From Knoellia sp. S7-12 (GTDB lineage: Bacteria; Actinomycetota; Actinomycetes; Actinomycetales; Dermatophilaceae), in assembly GCF_040518285.1 (NCBI RefSeq), contig NZ_CP155449.1, forward strand, positions 2,232,001 through 2,296,000: 64,000 bases of DNA, in the 5' to 3' direction. The stretch's first letter is position 1, and every line of letters begins with the position of its first letter. Positions 17,071 through 27,019 of the stretch are shown here, one piece after another. Under the pieces are notes generated by a model, which was not told where the DNA came from, searched no databases, and saw only the letters and a program-made list of their open reading frames with translations. The position numbers and the translations under genes were made by a program.

Positions 17071-18477
17071 CTAGGAGTCGCGGAGAACTTCGCCGAGGAT
17101 GCTGGCGCCCTCTTCATAGCGCCCCGGGTCGGCTCCGCAGTAGGTCAGGCGCAGGTGCGGTCCCGAGGGCTCCGTCGGGAACCAGTCGTCGCCGGCGCCG
17201 ACCATCACGCCCAGGTCCTGGCACCGCGACGCCACGTCTCCGGCGTCGCTGCCCTCGGGAAGGCGCACCCACAGGCTGAGGCCTCCTGACGGGATCGCGT
17301 CGACGGCTGCCTCCGGAGCATGGCTGCGGAGCGCACCCGCCAGAAGGTCCCTCCTCGCCCGCAGGTGCTCCCTCGTCCGGCGCACGTGCGTGGACCAAGC
17401 GGGCGCAGTGACGACGTCGAACGCAGCACTCTGGAGCACACCAGAGACATACATGGATTCGCCCGTGTGATCGGCGAGGATGCGACCACGCACGGGCCCA
17501 CGAGCAATGACGGCAGCCACCCGCACTGCCGGTGAGACGCTCTTGGTCAACGACCGCAGATAGATGACGTGTCCTGAGTCATCGGTGCCGGCAAGGGGTC
17601 TGGCCGGTGCGTCGATGCCGAAGTCGTGGGCCCAGTCGTCCTCGATGAGGAACGCCCCGTGCGACCGCACCACGTCCAGGATGTCCTGAGATCGCTGGGG
17701 CGACCACTGCGCGCCAGTCGGGTTGGCCCAGGTGGGCTGTGCATAGAACACCCGGGCACCGGACTCGGCGAGAACCCGATCCACGTCGGCCGGATCCGGA
17801 CCCGTCGCCGAGGAACGGACCGGCACCACAGTAACGCCAGCATGTCTCGCGGCAGCGATGGCGCCCCAATAGGTCGGTGACTCCATGGCGACCGCGCGTC
17901 CTCCCCCGCCGACGGCTCGCAGGATCGAACTCAGACCCGCCTGGCTCCCGGGCACGATGACGACGTCCGCGGCCGTCGGCCCGGAGTTGCCGGGCGCGGT
18001 GGCGGCGGACAGTTCCGCCGCGAACCAGGTCTGCAGCCCCGGGAGGCCGGCCACGGGAGGACGAACGAGAGCGGTTGGACCCCGACCCGCGCGCGCCAGG
18101 GCCGATCGCACCAACCGTTCGGGCAGGAGCGAACCATCGGGGTAGCCGCCATGCAGCGAGATCACGTCGTTCGCGGCCTCGGTCAACGCCCCCGGAAGCC
18201 GGGCCGGAGTGGACGTCCGCGCCCCCAGGGTCGTTGTCTGCCAGCCATAGTCATGGGCCTTCGCAGTCGGTGCAGAGCGCACGAAGGTCCCCACACCCGG
18301 ACGGCTCTCGAGCACTCCCTCGGCGGCCAAAACACGTAGCGCTCGCTGCACCGTGACCGGGCTTGAGCGGTGCTCGGCCACCAGCGCCCTGGTCGAAGGA
18401 AGCCTCGTCCCGGGGGTGCTTGCGGCGATGTGTGTGCGCAGGCTCGCAACGATCATGGCAGTGCTATCGTCGTTCAT
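17071..18477 (-). CDS. MocR/PdxR-type regulator (GntR HTH fused to aminotransferase fold)
   Basis: A 468-residue fusion. Residues about 1-70 form a winged helix with RLPSTRALVAEHRSSPVTVQRALRVL split as the GntR recognition region; residues 100-468 form a type I aminotransferase-like domain with PTWANPTGAQW and the PLP-lysine segment LRSLTKSVSP. Such proteins sense PLP or an amino-acid adduct and control a neighbouring gene. Here the neighbour is a divergent EamA permease whose ATG shares the CATG of this ATG, and both promoters lie within an inverted repeat. That suggests it controls itself and the permease. Its ligand is unknown. Confidence 0.9.
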   Translation of the reverse strand: MNDDSTAMIVASLRTHIAASTPGTRLPSTRALVAEHRSSPVTVQRALRVLAAEGVLESRPGVGTFVRSAPTAKAHDYGWQTTTLGARTSTPARLPGALTEAANDVISLHGGYPDGSLLPERLVRSALARAGRGPTALVRPPVAGLPGLQTWFAAELSAATAPGNSGPTAADVVIVPGSQAGLSSILRAVGGGGRAVAMESPTYWGAIAAARHAGVTVVPVRSSATGPDPADVDRVLAESGARVFYAQPTWANPTGAQWSPQRSQDILDVVRSHGAFLIEDDWAHDFGIDAPARPLAGTDDSGHVIYLRSLTKSVSPAVRVAAVIARGPVRGRILADHTGESMYVSGVLQSAAFDVVTAPAWSTHVRRTREHLRARRDLLAGALRSHAPEAAVDAIPSGGLSLWVRLPEGSDAGDVASRCQDLGVMVGAGDDWFPTEPSGPHLRLTYCGADPGRYEEGASILGEVLRDS

Positions 18478-18493
18478 GACAGGCAACGATAGC
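18463..18493. promoter_or_regulatory. Shared operator/promoters of the MocR-EamA pair
   Basis: An inverted repeat GCTATCGT (18463-18470) and ACGATAGC (18486-18493), 15 nt apart, is centred near the overlapping start codons. Each arm contains a TATCGT -10 hexamer for the gene on its strand: 5 nt before the EamA ATG and 8 nt before the MocR ATG. Binding would block both promoters. Confidence 0.65.
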
Positions 18494-19537
18494 GCTACTC
18501 GACCTCGGCCCAGACCGCTTCTCCGTCCCGATCGGGCTGGCGTGCTCTGGGGACTGCTCGGCGTGATCGCCTTCTCACTGACCGTTCCCCTGACACGCCT
18601 GGCCGTCGAGGCACTGCCTCCCCTCTTCATCGGTGCAGGCCGGGCCGTCGTCGCTTCAGCGGTCGCCGCCATCGCTCTGTTGCTCACTCGGCAGCCGCGT
18701 CCCCACGGTGACCAATGGGTCAGGATCGCGGTTGTGGCAGGCGGCATCGTGATCGGCTTCCCGCTTCTCACGTCCTTCGCACTGACGAGCACCCCGGCAA
18801 GTCATGGCGCCGTCGTCATCGCTCTGCTCCCCGCCGCAACCGCCACTGCTGCCGTGATCCGCACAGGCGAACGTCCACCCCGCCTGTTCTGGCTGGCCCT
18901 GAGCGCGGGCACCGTCGCTGCCGTGAGTTTCGCGGTGGTGCAGGGCGGCGGACTTCGAGGGGTGCACTTCTTCGACGCGCTGCTGTTCCTCGCTGTCCTC
19001 GCGGCTGCTGTCGGCTACGCCGAGGGGGGTCTGCTCGCACGTGAACTCGGCGCCTGGCAGACCGTGTCGTGGGCGCTCGTCCTCTCGGCACCGATCATGG
19101 TCGTCCTCACGATCGGTGCTGTCGATGGGGGTATGCCGCGAGCAGAGCCGGTGCACTGGCTCGCCTTTGCCTACCTCGGCTTCGTGAGCATGTTCCTGGG
19201 GTTCGTCGCGTGGTACCGAGGCCTGGCCATCGGCCCGATGTCCACCGTGAGCCAGGTCCAGCTCGTGCAGCCGCTCATGTCGATCGCGTGGGCTGCACTC
19301 CTGCTCGGCGAACAGCTCACCCCGGGCCTCGTGGTCACCGGAGGCGCGGTCGTCCTTGCTGCTGCCGCCGCCGTGCGCGTCAGGCTGGGTGCCAGCTCAG
19401 TTCTGGGTGATGCGGTAGGCGTCAAAGACACCGGCGATGCCGCGCACGCTGCGGATGACGTGGTCGAGGTGGCTGGGGTCGCCCATCTCGAAACTGAACT
19501 TCAACCCGGCCACCCGGTCTCGAGAGGTCTGCACTGA
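18476..19537 (+). CDS. EamA/DMT-family transporter
   Basis: A 353-residue permease with about 10 membrane helices arranged as two EamA repeats, for example [18 protein letters not shown] near the start and [19 protein letters not shown] in the second repeat. Relatives export amino acids or metabolites. It starts at 18476, sharing CATG with the divergent MocR gene, and appears leaderless. The last 47 residues (after RVRLGASS) are hydrophilic and are coded by DNA antisense to the end of rel, so the frame overruns the usual family end. Substrate unknown; pairing with a PLP-dependent regulator hints at an amine, amino acid or vitamin B6-related compound. Confidence 0.88.
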   Translation: MTGNDSATRPRPRPLLRPDRAGVLWGLLGVIAFSLTVPLTRLAVEALPPLFIGAGRAVVASAVAAIALLLTRQPRPHGDQWVRIAVVAGGIVIGFPLLTSFALTSTPASHGAVVIALLPAATATAAVIRTGERPPRLFWLALSAGTVAAVSFAVVQGGGLRGVHFFDALLFLAVLAAAVGYAEGGLLARELGAWQTVSWALVLSAPIMVVLTIGAVDGGMPRAEPVHWLAFAYLGFVSMFLGFVAWYRGLAIGPMSTVSQVQLVQPLMSIAWAALLLGEQLTPGLVVTGGAVVLAAAAAVRVRLGASSVLGDAVGVKDTGDAAHAADDVVEVAGVAHLETELQPGHPVSRGLH

Positions 19538-21697
19538 CGCGCTGAGGATGTTGACCCCACTCTCGGAGAGCACCCGAGTGACGTCCGAGAGGAGGGCTGA
19601 GCGGTCCAGAGCCTCGACCTGGAGCTGGACGAGGAAGATGCTGTTGGCTGTCGGGGCCCACTCGACCTCGATGATCTTGTCGTCCTGACGCAGCAACGAC
19701 TCGGCGTTGGTGCAGTCGCGGCGGTGCACAGAGACACCCGCCCCTCGCGTGACGAACCCGAGGATGTCGTCACCGGGCACGGGCGTGCAACATCGCGCGA
19801 GCTTGACCCAGACATCCGAGGTGCCCTTGACGACAACCCCCGGGTCACCCGCACGACGGCGACGGTTGGAGATCGGCCGCGGCATCGTGACCTCGGCGAG
19901 GTCGTCACTCGACTCCTCGCCGCCCTGGGCAGCGACGAGACGCGCCACGACGTGCTGTGCACTGACGTGGCTCTCGCCGATCGCGGCATAGAGGCCGTCG
20001 ATCCCCTGGAGCCGAAGCTCCTCAGCAACGCCGGTCAGGGACTCGACCGACGACAGGCGCGCGACCGGGAGATTGCGCTTGCGCATGGCCTTGGCCAGCG
20101 CCTCCTTGCCGTTGTCGATCATCTCCTCGCGACGTTCGAGGGTGAACCAGTGACGGATCTTGTTGCGGGCACGTGCGGACTTCACGAAGTTCAGCCAGTC
20201 ACGCGACGGGCCCGCGCCGTCGGCCTTGGACGTCAGGACCTCGACGGTGTCACCGTTGTCGAGGCGCGACTCGAGCGGCACGAGGCGGCCGTTGACCTTG
20301 GCACCAATGGTGTGATGGCCGACTTCGGTGTGCACGGCATACGCAAAATCGACGGACGTCGAGTTGGCCGGGAGGCCGACGAGCTGGCCCTTGGGCGTGA
20401 AGACATAGACCTCGCTGGCGTTGATCTCGAAGCGCAGCGACTCGAGGAACTCCCCCGGGTCGGCCGTCTCCTTCTGCCAGTCGAGGAGCTGGCGCAGCCA
20501 CGCCATGTCGTTGGCGCCGGTGTTGCTCGCCGTGGGACCTTCCGGACCGCCGCCCGCTTTGTCGTTCTCCTTGTATTTCCAGTGGGCCGCGACACCGTAC
20601 TCAGCCCGACGGTGCATCGTGTGGGTGCGGATCTGGATCTCGACCGGCTTGCCCTCGGGGCCGATGACCGTGGTGTGGAGCGACTGGTACATGTTGAACT
20701 TCGGCGTCGCGATGTAGTCCTTGAAGCGACCAGGGACCGGCGTCCAGCGGGCGTGCATTGCCCCCAGCGCGGCGTAGCAGTCGCGCACCGTGTCGACGAG
20801 GACGCGCACGGCCACAAGGTCATAGATCTGGTCGAAGTCCCGACCGCCGACGATCATCTTCTGATAGACGGAGTAGTAGTGCTTCGGCCGTCCCGTCACC
20901 GTCGCCTTGAGCTTGGCTGCCCGCAGGTCGCCGTCGATGCTGGCGCGCACCGTCGCGAGGTACTCCTCACGAGCCGGCGCCCGGTCCGCCACGAGCCGAA
21001 CGATCTCGTCGTAGACCTTGGGATAGAGGGTCTGGAACGACAGGTCCTCGAGCTCCCACTTGATCGTGTTCATGCCAAGGCGGTGGGCCAGTGGCGCATA
21101 GATCTCGAGGGTTTCGCGGGCCTTGCGCTGCGCCGACTCCTTGGACACGTAGCGCCAGGTGCGCGCGTTGTGGAGACGGTCAGCGAGCTTGATGACGAGC
21201 ACACGGATGTCGCGTGCCATGGCGACGACCATCTTGCGCACGGTCTCGGCCTGGGCCGCCTGACCGTAGGTGACCTTGTCGAGCTTGGTGACGCCGTCGA
21301 CGAGCATCGCGATCTCGGCGCCGAAGTCCTTCTCGAGCTGATCGAGGTGGTAGTCGGTGTCCTCGACGGTGTCGTGGAGCAGCGCGGCTGCAAGCGTGGG
21401 TGGGGTCATGCCCAGCTCGGCGAGAATCGTCGTCACGGCGAGCGGGTGGGTGATGTAGGCGTCACCGCTCTTGCGCATCTGGCCCTCATGGGCGCGCTCG
21501 GCAACGTCGTAGGCCCGCTCGATGACGGTGACGTCGGCCTTGGGATGCGTGCGCCGGACCGTTGTCAGCAGCGGTTCGAGGACGGGGTGGGTCGAGGTGC
21601 GCGTGCTGCCGAACCGGGCGATGCGAGCACGCGCGCGGGCGCGTTGCGAGCCTGAAGCCCCGCTGCGCACCGGTATCGGCGTGGTCTCCTCTGCCAT
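19397..21697 (-). CDS. rel: Bifunctional (p)ppGpp synthetase/hydrolase
   Basis: A 766-residue long RSH enzyme governing the stringent response. The HD hydrolase domain carries [12 protein letters not shown], which indicates an active hydrolase; the synthetase domain has [19 protein letters not shown], the RFKD type typical of bifunctional enzymes; then a TGS domain ([17 protein letters not shown]) and a C-terminal ACT domain. Length matches the family. The start is an ATG 6 nt after TAGACT. The upstream gene apt ends 9 nt before, and its stop codon is part of that hexamer. Its 3' end overlaps the convergent EamA gene by 141 nt. Confidence 0.97.
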   Translation of the reverse strand: MAEETTPIPVRSGASGSQRARARARIARFGSTRTSTHPVLEPLLTTVRRTHPKADVTVIERAYDVAERAHEGQMRKSGDAYITHPLAVTTILAELGMTPPTLAAALLHDTVEDTDYHLDQLEKDFGAEIAMLVDGVTKLDKVTYGQAAQAETVRKMVVAMARDIRVLVIKLADRLHNARTWRYVSKESAQRKARETLEIYAPLAHRLGMNTIKWELEDLSFQTLYPKVYDEIVRLVADRAPAREEYLATVRASIDGDLRAAKLKATVTGRPKHYYSVYQKMIVGGRDFDQIYDLVAVRVLVDTVRDCYAALGAMHARWTPVPGRFKDYIATPKFNMYQSLHTTVIGPEGKPVEIQIRTHTMHRRAEYGVAAHWKYKENDKAGGGPEGPTASNTGANDMAWLRQLLDWQKETADPGEFLESLRFEINASEVYVFTPKGQLVGLPANSTSVDFAYAVHTEVGHHTIGAKVNGRLVPLESRLDNGDTVEVLTSKADGAGPSRDWLNFVKSARARNKIRHWFTLERREEMIDNGKEALAKAMRKRNLPVARLSSVESLTGVAEELRLQGIDGLYAAIGESHVSAQHVVARLVAAQGGEESSDDLAEVTMPRPISNRRRRAGDPGVVVKGTSDVWVKLARCCTPVPGDDILGFVTRGAGVSVHRRDCTNAESLLRQDDKIIEVEWAPTANSIFLVQLQVEALDRSALLSDVTRVLSESGVNILSASVQTSRDRVAGLKFSFEMGDPSHLDHVIRSVRGIAGVFDAYRITQN

Positions 21698-21703
21698 GGA
21701 CGG

Positions 21704-21709
21704 AGTCTA
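21704..21709 (-). promoter_or_regulatory. -10 hexamer of a leaderless promoter for rel, overlapping the apt stop
   Basis: TAGACT lies 6 nt before the rel ATG; its first three bases are the apt stop codon TAG. Rel could thus be expressed separately from the operon. Confidence 0.5.
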
Positions 21710-22267
21710 GGCGTCCTCCGCGCCGGTCACGACATGCAGGGCGTGCACCGAGCGCTCCCCCATCGCCTCGCGTCCGCCGAGGAAGGCGAGCTCGACGATC
21801 GTCTCGAAGCCCACGACGTCTGCGCCGGACTCAGCCAAGAGGTCCCAGGCCGCAATGGCGGTCCCTCCGGTGGCGAGCACGTCATCGACGAGCAGAACAC
21901 GCTGCCCCGGTGACACGGCATCGGAGTGGATCTCGATCGTCGCCGTGCCGTACTCGAGGGCGTAGCTCCGCTGCACCGTCTCGCCGGGCAGCTTGCCCGC
22001 CTTGCGCACCGGGATGAACCCGACGCCCAGCTCGAGAGCCAACGCGGCTCCGATGATGAAACCGCGCGCTTCGACACCCGCCACCGCGTCGATCGGCTGC
22101 GCCGATTTTGAAGCCGAGGTATGCCGTGCCGCAAGTTCGCGGATCACCGCACCGAACGCGTCGCCGTCGCCCACAAGCGGGGTGATGTCCTTGAACACCA
22201 CGCCCGGCTTCGGGAAGTCGGCGACATCGCGCAGACGACTGGCGACCAGGTCGCTGACACCGCTCAT
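21707..22267 (-). CDS. apt: Adenine phosphoribosyltransferase
   Basis: A 186-residue purine-salvage enzyme making AMP from adenine and PRPP. The PRPP-binding motif VLLVDDVLATGGTA and the N-terminal signature FPKPGVVFKDITPL are present, as is EARGFIIGAALA. I chose the ATG at 22267 (MSGVSDL), 4 nt after the secF stop, over the upstream frame that runs into secF. Placement between secDF and rel is the usual actinobacterial order. Confidence 0.95.
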   Translation of the reverse strand: MSGVSDLVASRLRDVADFPKPGVVFKDITPLVGDGDAFGAVIRELAARHTSASKSAQPIDAVAGVEARGFIIGAALALELGVGFIPVRKAGKLPGETVQRSYALEYGTATIEIHSDAVSPGQRVLLVDDVLATGGTAIAAWDLLAESGADVVGFETIVELAFLGGREAMGERSVHALHVVTGAEDA

Positions 22268-22271
22268 GTCA

Positions 22272-23468
22272 CTAGCTGCGACGTGACTTGGGTGGACGCT
22301 TGGGCTGGTTGCGCGGACCCGACTGGGCGTACTTGTGCACCTGTCGGCCGGTGACGGTCGAGGACTCCTCGCCCTCGGCCATGGGCGCCGACGACGTGAG
22401 CACGAACTCGTCGTCCGAGGCCGTCGTTGCACCGTCAGTGACAGGGCCCGCCGACGAGGGTCCCGCCGAAACGGCAACGGCCTCCTTGGCACGCTTGGCC
22501 TGAGCGCGAGCGGCCCGCTTGTCCAGCTCGAGGACAGAGGCGTCCTTGTTGCGCAGGCTCACGAGAAGCGGCGTCGCGAGGAAAATCGACGAGTAGGCCC
22601 CGATCAGGATGCCGACGAAGAGCACGAGCGCGAGGTCGAGCAGCGTGCCCGGGCCGAGGAAGATGAAACCGACGACCATGACCGCGAGGATCGGCAGGAT
22701 GCCGATGACCGTGGTGTTGATCGAGCGCACGATCGTCTGGTTGACCGCGAGATTGGCAGCCTGGGCGAACGAGAGTCGTCCGTTGCCGAAGGCCTCGTTG
22801 GTGTTCTCTCGCACCTTGTCGAACACGACGACCGTGTCATAGATCGAGTAGCCGAGGACGGTGAGGAAGCCGATCATCGTGGCAGGCGAGACCTCGAACC
22901 CGGTGAACGAGTAGATGCCGACGGTGATGACAAGGTCGTGGGCCAGGGCAATCAGTGCGGCCAGGGCCATCTTCCAGTTGCGGAAGTAGATCGCCAGGAC
23001 TGCAGCCACGAGGACAAGGAAGATCACCAGGGCACGAAGCGCCTGCTTCGTGACCGAGTCACCCCATGAGGGACCGATGAAGGTCGAGCTCACGTTGTCC
23101 GGGATGACCTTGAACGTCTGGGCGAGCTCAGTGGCCACCCGAGCGCTCTCGGCGTCGTCCAGACGCTCGGTCTGCACTCGGACCGTGTTGATCCCGAGCT
23201 TGGAGACGCGCACACCCTGGGAGTCGTCCGCGGTACCAAGCGCGTCACGAGCCTTGAACTCGTAGTCGCTCGGGAGCGAGGTGGTCGTGACCCGGAACTC
23301 CGAGCCACCGCTGAACTCGAGGCCCAGGTTGAGCTTGTTGATTCCGAGCCCCGCAACGCCGATCGCCATGAGGAGGAGCGACACGAGATAGAACGATTTG
23401 CGCTTGGCGACAACCGGGATCGACCGCCTGCCGGTGTAGAGGTCGTTTCCGAGATCGGAGAACTTCAC
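22272..23468 (-). CDS. secF: Protein translocase subunit SecF
   Basis: A 398-residue membrane protein with six helices that with SecD uses the proton gradient to pull proteins through SecYEG. It carries the SecF hallmark LEFSGGSEF after the first helix, and GYSIYDTVVVFDKVREN with INTTVIGILPI in helices 4-5. A hydrophilic C-terminal tail of about 95 residues rich in Ala, Ser and basic residues is longer than in E. coli. It starts with GTG overlapping the secD stop (GTGA). Confidence 0.96.
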   Translation of the reverse strand: MKFSDLGNDLYTGRRSIPVVAKRKSFYLVSLLLMAIGVAGLGINKLNLGLEFSGGSEFRVTTTSLPSDYEFKARDALGTADDSQGVRVSKLGINTVRVQTERLDDAESARVATELAQTFKVIPDNVSSTFIGPSWGDSVTKQALRALVIFLVLVAAVLAIYFRNWKMALAALIALAHDLVITVGIYSFTGFEVSPATMIGFLTVLGYSIYDTVVVFDKVRENTNEAFGNGRLSFAQAANLAVNQTIVRSINTTVIGILPILAVMVVGFIFLGPGTLLDLALVLFVGILIGAYSSIFLATPLLVSLRNKDASVLELDKRAARAQAKRAKEAVAVSAGPSSAGPVTDGATTASDDEFVLTSSAPMAEGEESSTVTGRQVHKYAQSGPRNQPKRPPKSRRS

Positions 23469-25357
23469 AGGACACTCCCTTCGGCGCCCGCAGTGCGGGG
23501 CGGGTTCGCGCCTGCAGTGCGGGGCGGGTTCGCGCCCGCAGTGCGGGGCGGGTTCGTCGTGAACCGGCCACGGCCGGCATACGAGGTCTTCTTCACGGCA
23601 CCGAGCTTGTCCGGGTCAAGGCCCGACATCGGGTGCCCGCCCCGGAAGAACGGAAGGCGCGCGAGGAGCGTGACCAACGGGTGGGTGAAGAAGAAGACGA
23701 TGAGAATGTCGAGCAGCGTCGTCAGTCCGAGGGTGAACGCGAAGCCACGCACACTCGAGCTCGCCAGCAGGTAGAGCACGATGGCCGCGAGGAAGTTCAC
23801 GCCGTCGGCGATGAGGATCGTGCGCTTGGCACGGGCCCAGCCAGTGGCGACGGCGCTCTCGAGGGAACGTCCCTCACGCAACTCGTCACGGATGCGTTCG
23901 AAGTAGACGATGAACGAGTCTGCGGTGAAGCCGATGGCGACGATGAGGCCCGTCACACCGGCCATGTCGAGTCGGTAGTTGTGGGACCACCCGAGAATCG
24001 TGATGGCGAGGTAGGTGAGCAGCCCTGCCACGAGGATCGACGCGATGGTCACGAATCCGAGTACGCGGTACTGGGCAAGCGAATACAGGACGACGAGCAG
24101 AAGCCCGATGAGTCCGGCATACAGGCCGTAGCGCAGTTGCTCGCCACCGAGGGTGGGGCTGATCTGCTCTCGCGTCTGGAGGTCGAACGAGATCGGCAGA
24201 GCACCGAACTTCAGCGTCTGAGCCAGGTCGCGGGCCTCAGTGATACCGAAGCCACCAGTGATGCTGGCCTTGCCGTCGAGGATCGCCTCGTTGAACGACG
24301 GAGCCACGATCACGCGCGAGTCGAGGGTGGCAGCGAGCTGGTTCTGCGGCTGCTGCAGCACAACCATCTTGCGCGAGACATCGGCGTACTGCTCGGCACC
24401 CTCACCGTTGAGGGAGAGCTGGATCTCGACGGTGCTCGTCTGCTGGCCCTGCGGCGACGTCTGGTAGCCGGCGCTGGCATCGGAGATCTTGTCACCCGAG
24501 ACGACGACCGGGCCGAGGATGTATTTGGCAGCGCCATCGGCGTCGCACGTGACGATGGCCTTGGAGTCGTCGTCGACGAGAGCGTCGAGGGCGCCGTCCT
24601 TGCTGCAGTCGAGCTGGGTGAACGCCGCGGTGAGCTCGGGGGTGATCTGCTCGAGGCTGTAGGGATCGCCGGCCGCCGGGGCCGAAGCGGATCCGCTCGG
24701 GCTCGGGGATGCGCTCGGAGATGCGCTCGGAGCAGCGGAGGGCGAGGTCGACGGCGACGGCGACGGCGACGGCGACGGGCTGGGCTCAGTGGTGAAGGCC
24801 TGTGGGATCGCCGAATTGTTGGTGGGCGACGGGCTGGCCGGGTTGGCGGAGGGAACGCTGGCCGACGGTGATGCGCTCGGCGAGGCACTTGGCGTAGGTG
24901 AGCCACTCGGGACCGGGCTGGCCGATCCACTTGGAGTGGCCGACGGGACGGGTTGCGGTGAGCCGGCAGCGATGGCAAGAACCGGACGGAACTGCAACTG
25001 CGAGGAGCGACGGATCGCGTCCTCGTCAGCCTTGCTCGGGGTGCCGGGCATGCTCACGACGATGTTGCGGCCATTTTGGGTGGTGACCTCGGCGCCGGCG
25101 ACACCGCCAGCGTCGACGCGCTGGACGATGATGTCGCGCGCCTGGGTGATCTGGTCGGGCGAGACCGTATTGCCGCCGGTGACACGCGGCTGCAGGATGA
25201 TCTGCGTGCCACCCTCAAGGTCGAGGCCGAGCTTGGGGGCATAGCTGCCGTTGCTGAACTGGTTGGCACTGAACAGCCCGGCTATGAGGGCAATCGTCAG
25301 GACCCCGATGGCGCCCAGCGCACGGCGCGCAAAAGACGCGTGACTCATCTGCGCCAT
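23465..25357 (-). CDS. secD: Protein translocase subunit SecD with Pro/Ser insert
   Basis: A 630-residue SecD. The first helix is at residues about 12-32, followed by LGLDLEGGTQIILQP. In the periplasmic head an unusual insert of about 100 residues (roughly 130-235) consists largely of Pro and Ser repeats (SPSPSPSPS, SASPSAS). The C-terminal half has the five remaining helices with AIGFTADSFIVYFERIRDE, a SecD signature. The tail ends in three NPPRTAGA-type octapeptide repeats. The start is the ATG at 25357; MSHASF, 4 codons later, is also possible. It lies between yajC and secF in one operon. Confidence 0.94.
   Translation of the reverse strand: MAQMSHASFARRALGAIGVLTIALIAGLFSANQFSNGSYAPKLGLDLEGGTQIILQPRVTGGNTVSPDQITQARDIIVQRVDAGGVAGAEVTTQNGRNIVVSMPGTPSKADEDAIRRSSQLQFRPVLAIAAGSPQPVPSATPSGSASPVPSGSPTPSASPSASPSASVPSANPASPSPTNNSAIPQAFTTEPSPSPSPSPSPSTSPSAAPSASPSASPSPSGSASAPAAGDPYSLEQITPELTAAFTQLDCSKDGALDALVDDDSKAIVTCDADGAAKYILGPVVVSGDKISDASAGYQTSPQGQQTSTVEIQLSLNGEGAEQYADVSRKMVVLQQPQNQLAATLDSRVIVAPSFNEAILDGKASITGGFGITEARDLAQTLKFGALPISFDLQTREQISPTLGGEQLRYGLYAGLIGLLLVVLYSLAQYRVLGFVTIASILVAGLLTYLAITILGWSHNYRLDMAGVTGLIVAIGFTADSFIVYFERIRDELREGRSLESAVATGWARAKRTILIADGVNFLAAIVLYLLASSSVRGFAFTLGLTTLLDILIVFFFTHPLVTLLARLPFFRGGHPMSGLDPDKLGAVKKTSYAGRGRFTTNPPRTAGANPPRTAGANPPRTAGAEGSVL
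23485..23556 (-). repeat. 24-bp tandem repeat at the 3' end of secD
   Basis: Three adjacent 24-nt units (23485, 23509, 23533), the middle one with a single T for C change on the plus strand. They encode an octapeptide repeated three times at the SecD cytoplasmic tail (consensus NPPRTAGA). Confidence 0.93.
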
Positions 25358-25359
25358 GG

Positions 25360-25689
25360 TCAGTCGACCTCGGGGGTCGCGTCGGGGTCACGGTTCATCG
25401 AGGTGTCGGCGTCGTCCGTGCGCGAGCCGGGCTGCTTGAGCCCGATCGCGCGACGGTCGACGCGCACCTGAACGCCGGGCGCGATCTCGAGGTTCGCGGC
25501 CACATCGTCGAGCGTGATGATCGTGCCGTAGAGGCCCGAGGTCAGGATCACCTCGTCACCGACGGTGAGTGCTGCCTGGAAGTCCTGCGTCTGCCGTCCA
25601 CGCTTGCGCTGGCTGAGCATGAGGAATGCCAGCAGAGCGAGTGGGAGGGCGAGAACGAGGAGGTTGCCGACGCCGGCACCGGAATTCAT
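25360..25689 (-). CDS. yajC: YajC accessory subunit of the Sec translocase
   Basis: A 109-residue protein with one N-terminal membrane helix (LLVLALPLALLAFLML, about 10-25) followed by a basic stretch and a small beta-rich domain with GDEVILTSGLYGTI, the YajC signature. It associates with SecDF. The ATG has AAGGA at good spacing. It ends 2 nt before secD, giving the conserved yajC-secD-secF order. Confidence 0.94.
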   Translation of the reverse strand: MNSGAGVGNLLVLALPLALLAFLMLSQRKRGRQTQDFQAALTVGDEVILTSGLYGTIITLDDVAANLEIAPGVQVRVDRRAIGLKQPGSRTDDADTSMNRDPDATPEVD

Positions 25690-25769
25690 GAAGTGTCCTT
25701 CGAGTCTGGTTCAGTGCACCCGCAACGCTGCCGGGCACGTCAATGGCCCGGGCGACGCCGGGCCGAGCC

Positions 25770-25799
25770 AGCATAGGTGACGGGTTCATCCTCGACCAA
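25770..25799 (-). promoter_or_regulatory. Sigma-70-like promoter for yajC-secDF
   Basis: On the minus strand TTGGTC (25794-25799) is followed after 18 nt by TATGCT (25770-25775). This lies in the 139-nt gap after ruvB and would give a leader of roughly 70 nt carrying the AAGGA ribosome binding site of yajC. Confidence 0.45.
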
Positions 25800-25828
25800 C
25801 GCGCGACACCCGCAGGGAGTGCCCGAAC

Positions 25829-27019
25829 TCAGCCGCCGAGTCGGCCCGGCCCGTCGCCCAGCGGCAAAACGTCCTGGGCGAGAACGTCGCGCGGCGCAGT
25901 GAGACCCAAATGTGTCCAAGCCTTGACCGATGCGGCTCGGCCGCGAGGTGTGCGCACCATGAATCCTTCACGCACGAGATAGGGCTCAGCGACGGTCTCG
26001 ACGGTGTCGGACTCCTCCCCCACGGCGATCGCCAGGGTCGACAGTCCGACGGGGCCGCCACCGAAGCGGCGGCACAGGGCATCGAGCACGGCCCGGTCGA
26101 GTCGGTCGAGGCCGGCATCGTCGACGTCGAACAGCCGCAACGCTTGGTGCGCTGCCTCGAGGTCGACGTTGCCGTTGCCGTGGACCTGGGCCCAGTCGCG
26201 CACCCGGCGCAGCAGCCGGTTGGCGATGCGGGGTGTGCCGCGTGAGCGCCCGGCGATCTCGGTGATGCCTGCCTCGTCGGCATCCACGCCGAGAAGCCCT
26301 GCCGAACGCCGCAGGATCGTGACGAGGTCACTCGCGTCGTAGTAGTCGAGGTGGCCGGTGAACCCGAACCGGTCACGCAGCGGTGCCGGCAGCAGCCCCG
26401 AGCGCGTCGTCGCGCCGACCACCGTGAAGGGCGACAGCTCCAACGGGATGGCCGTGGCACCCGGACCCTTGCCGACGATGACGTCGACCCGGAAGTCCTC
26501 CATTGCGAGATAGAGCATCTCCTCGGCGGCACGCGACATGCGGTGGATCTCGTCGAGGAAGAGCACCTCGCCCTCATCGAGCGAAGAGAGCACCGCCGCG
26601 AGGTCACCGGCATGCTGGATGGCTGGGCCGGACGTGATCCGGATCGGACGCTCCAGCTCAGCGGCCACGATCAACGCCAGAGTCGTCTTGCCGAGCCCGG
26701 GTGGTCCCGACAGCAGGATGTGGTCGGGCACGCTCCCCCGACGCCGCGCCGCCTCAAGGACGAGCCCCAGCTGGTCACGCACTCGCGTCTGCCCGGGGAA
26801 CTCGGACAGCCGCTTGGGTCGCAGGGCCGCTTCGACGACCCGCTCGTCGTCGCTGTCGGCACCCGCGTCGACGATCCGCGCCGTGGCATCGAGCGACCCG
26901 TCGGAATAGCGGTCGTCACCGCCCTCGGCCATCTCCGCCTCGACGATGTCGGACCGGAAACCCTTGATGCTGCCGCCCGGGTCGTCTGCGCTCGTCGCCG
27001 TGGGTTCTGGTGAGGTCAT
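25829..27019 (-). CDS. ruvB: Holliday junction branch-migration helicase RuvB
   Basis: A 396-residue AAA+ motor that with RuvA drives branch migration. Walker A is GPPGLGKTT, Walker B is LDEIHRMSR, and the sensor/arginine-finger region includes [17 protein letters not shown]. The C-terminal winged helix contains [14 protein letters not shown]. About 60 extra N-terminal residues precede the family core ([12 protein letters not shown]). The ATG overlaps the ruvA stop (ATGA). It belongs to the ruvCAB operon. Confidence 0.97.
   Translation of the reverse strand: MTSPEPTATSADDPGGSIKGFRSDIVEAEMAEGGDDRYSDGSLDATARIVDAGADSDDERVVEAALRPKRLSEFPGQTRVRDQLGLVLEAARRRGSVPDHILLSGPPGLGKTTLALIVAAELERPIRITSGPAIQHAGDLAAVLSSLDEGEVLFLDEIHRMSRAAEEMLYLAMEDFRVDVIVGKGPGATAIPLELSPFTVVGATTRSGLLPAPLRDRFGFTGHLDYYDASDLVTILRRSAGLLGVDADEAGITEIAGRSRGTPRIANRLLRRVRDWAQVHGNGNVDLEAAHQALRLFDVDDAGLDRLDRAVLDALCRRFGGGPVGLSTLAIAVGEESDTVETVAEPYLVREGFMVRTPRGRAASVKAWTHLGLTAPRDVLAQDVLPLGDGPGRLGG

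Noticed and set aside
19724..21655. 643-residue open frame antisense to rel
   Set aside because: Shadow of rel; no recognised domain.
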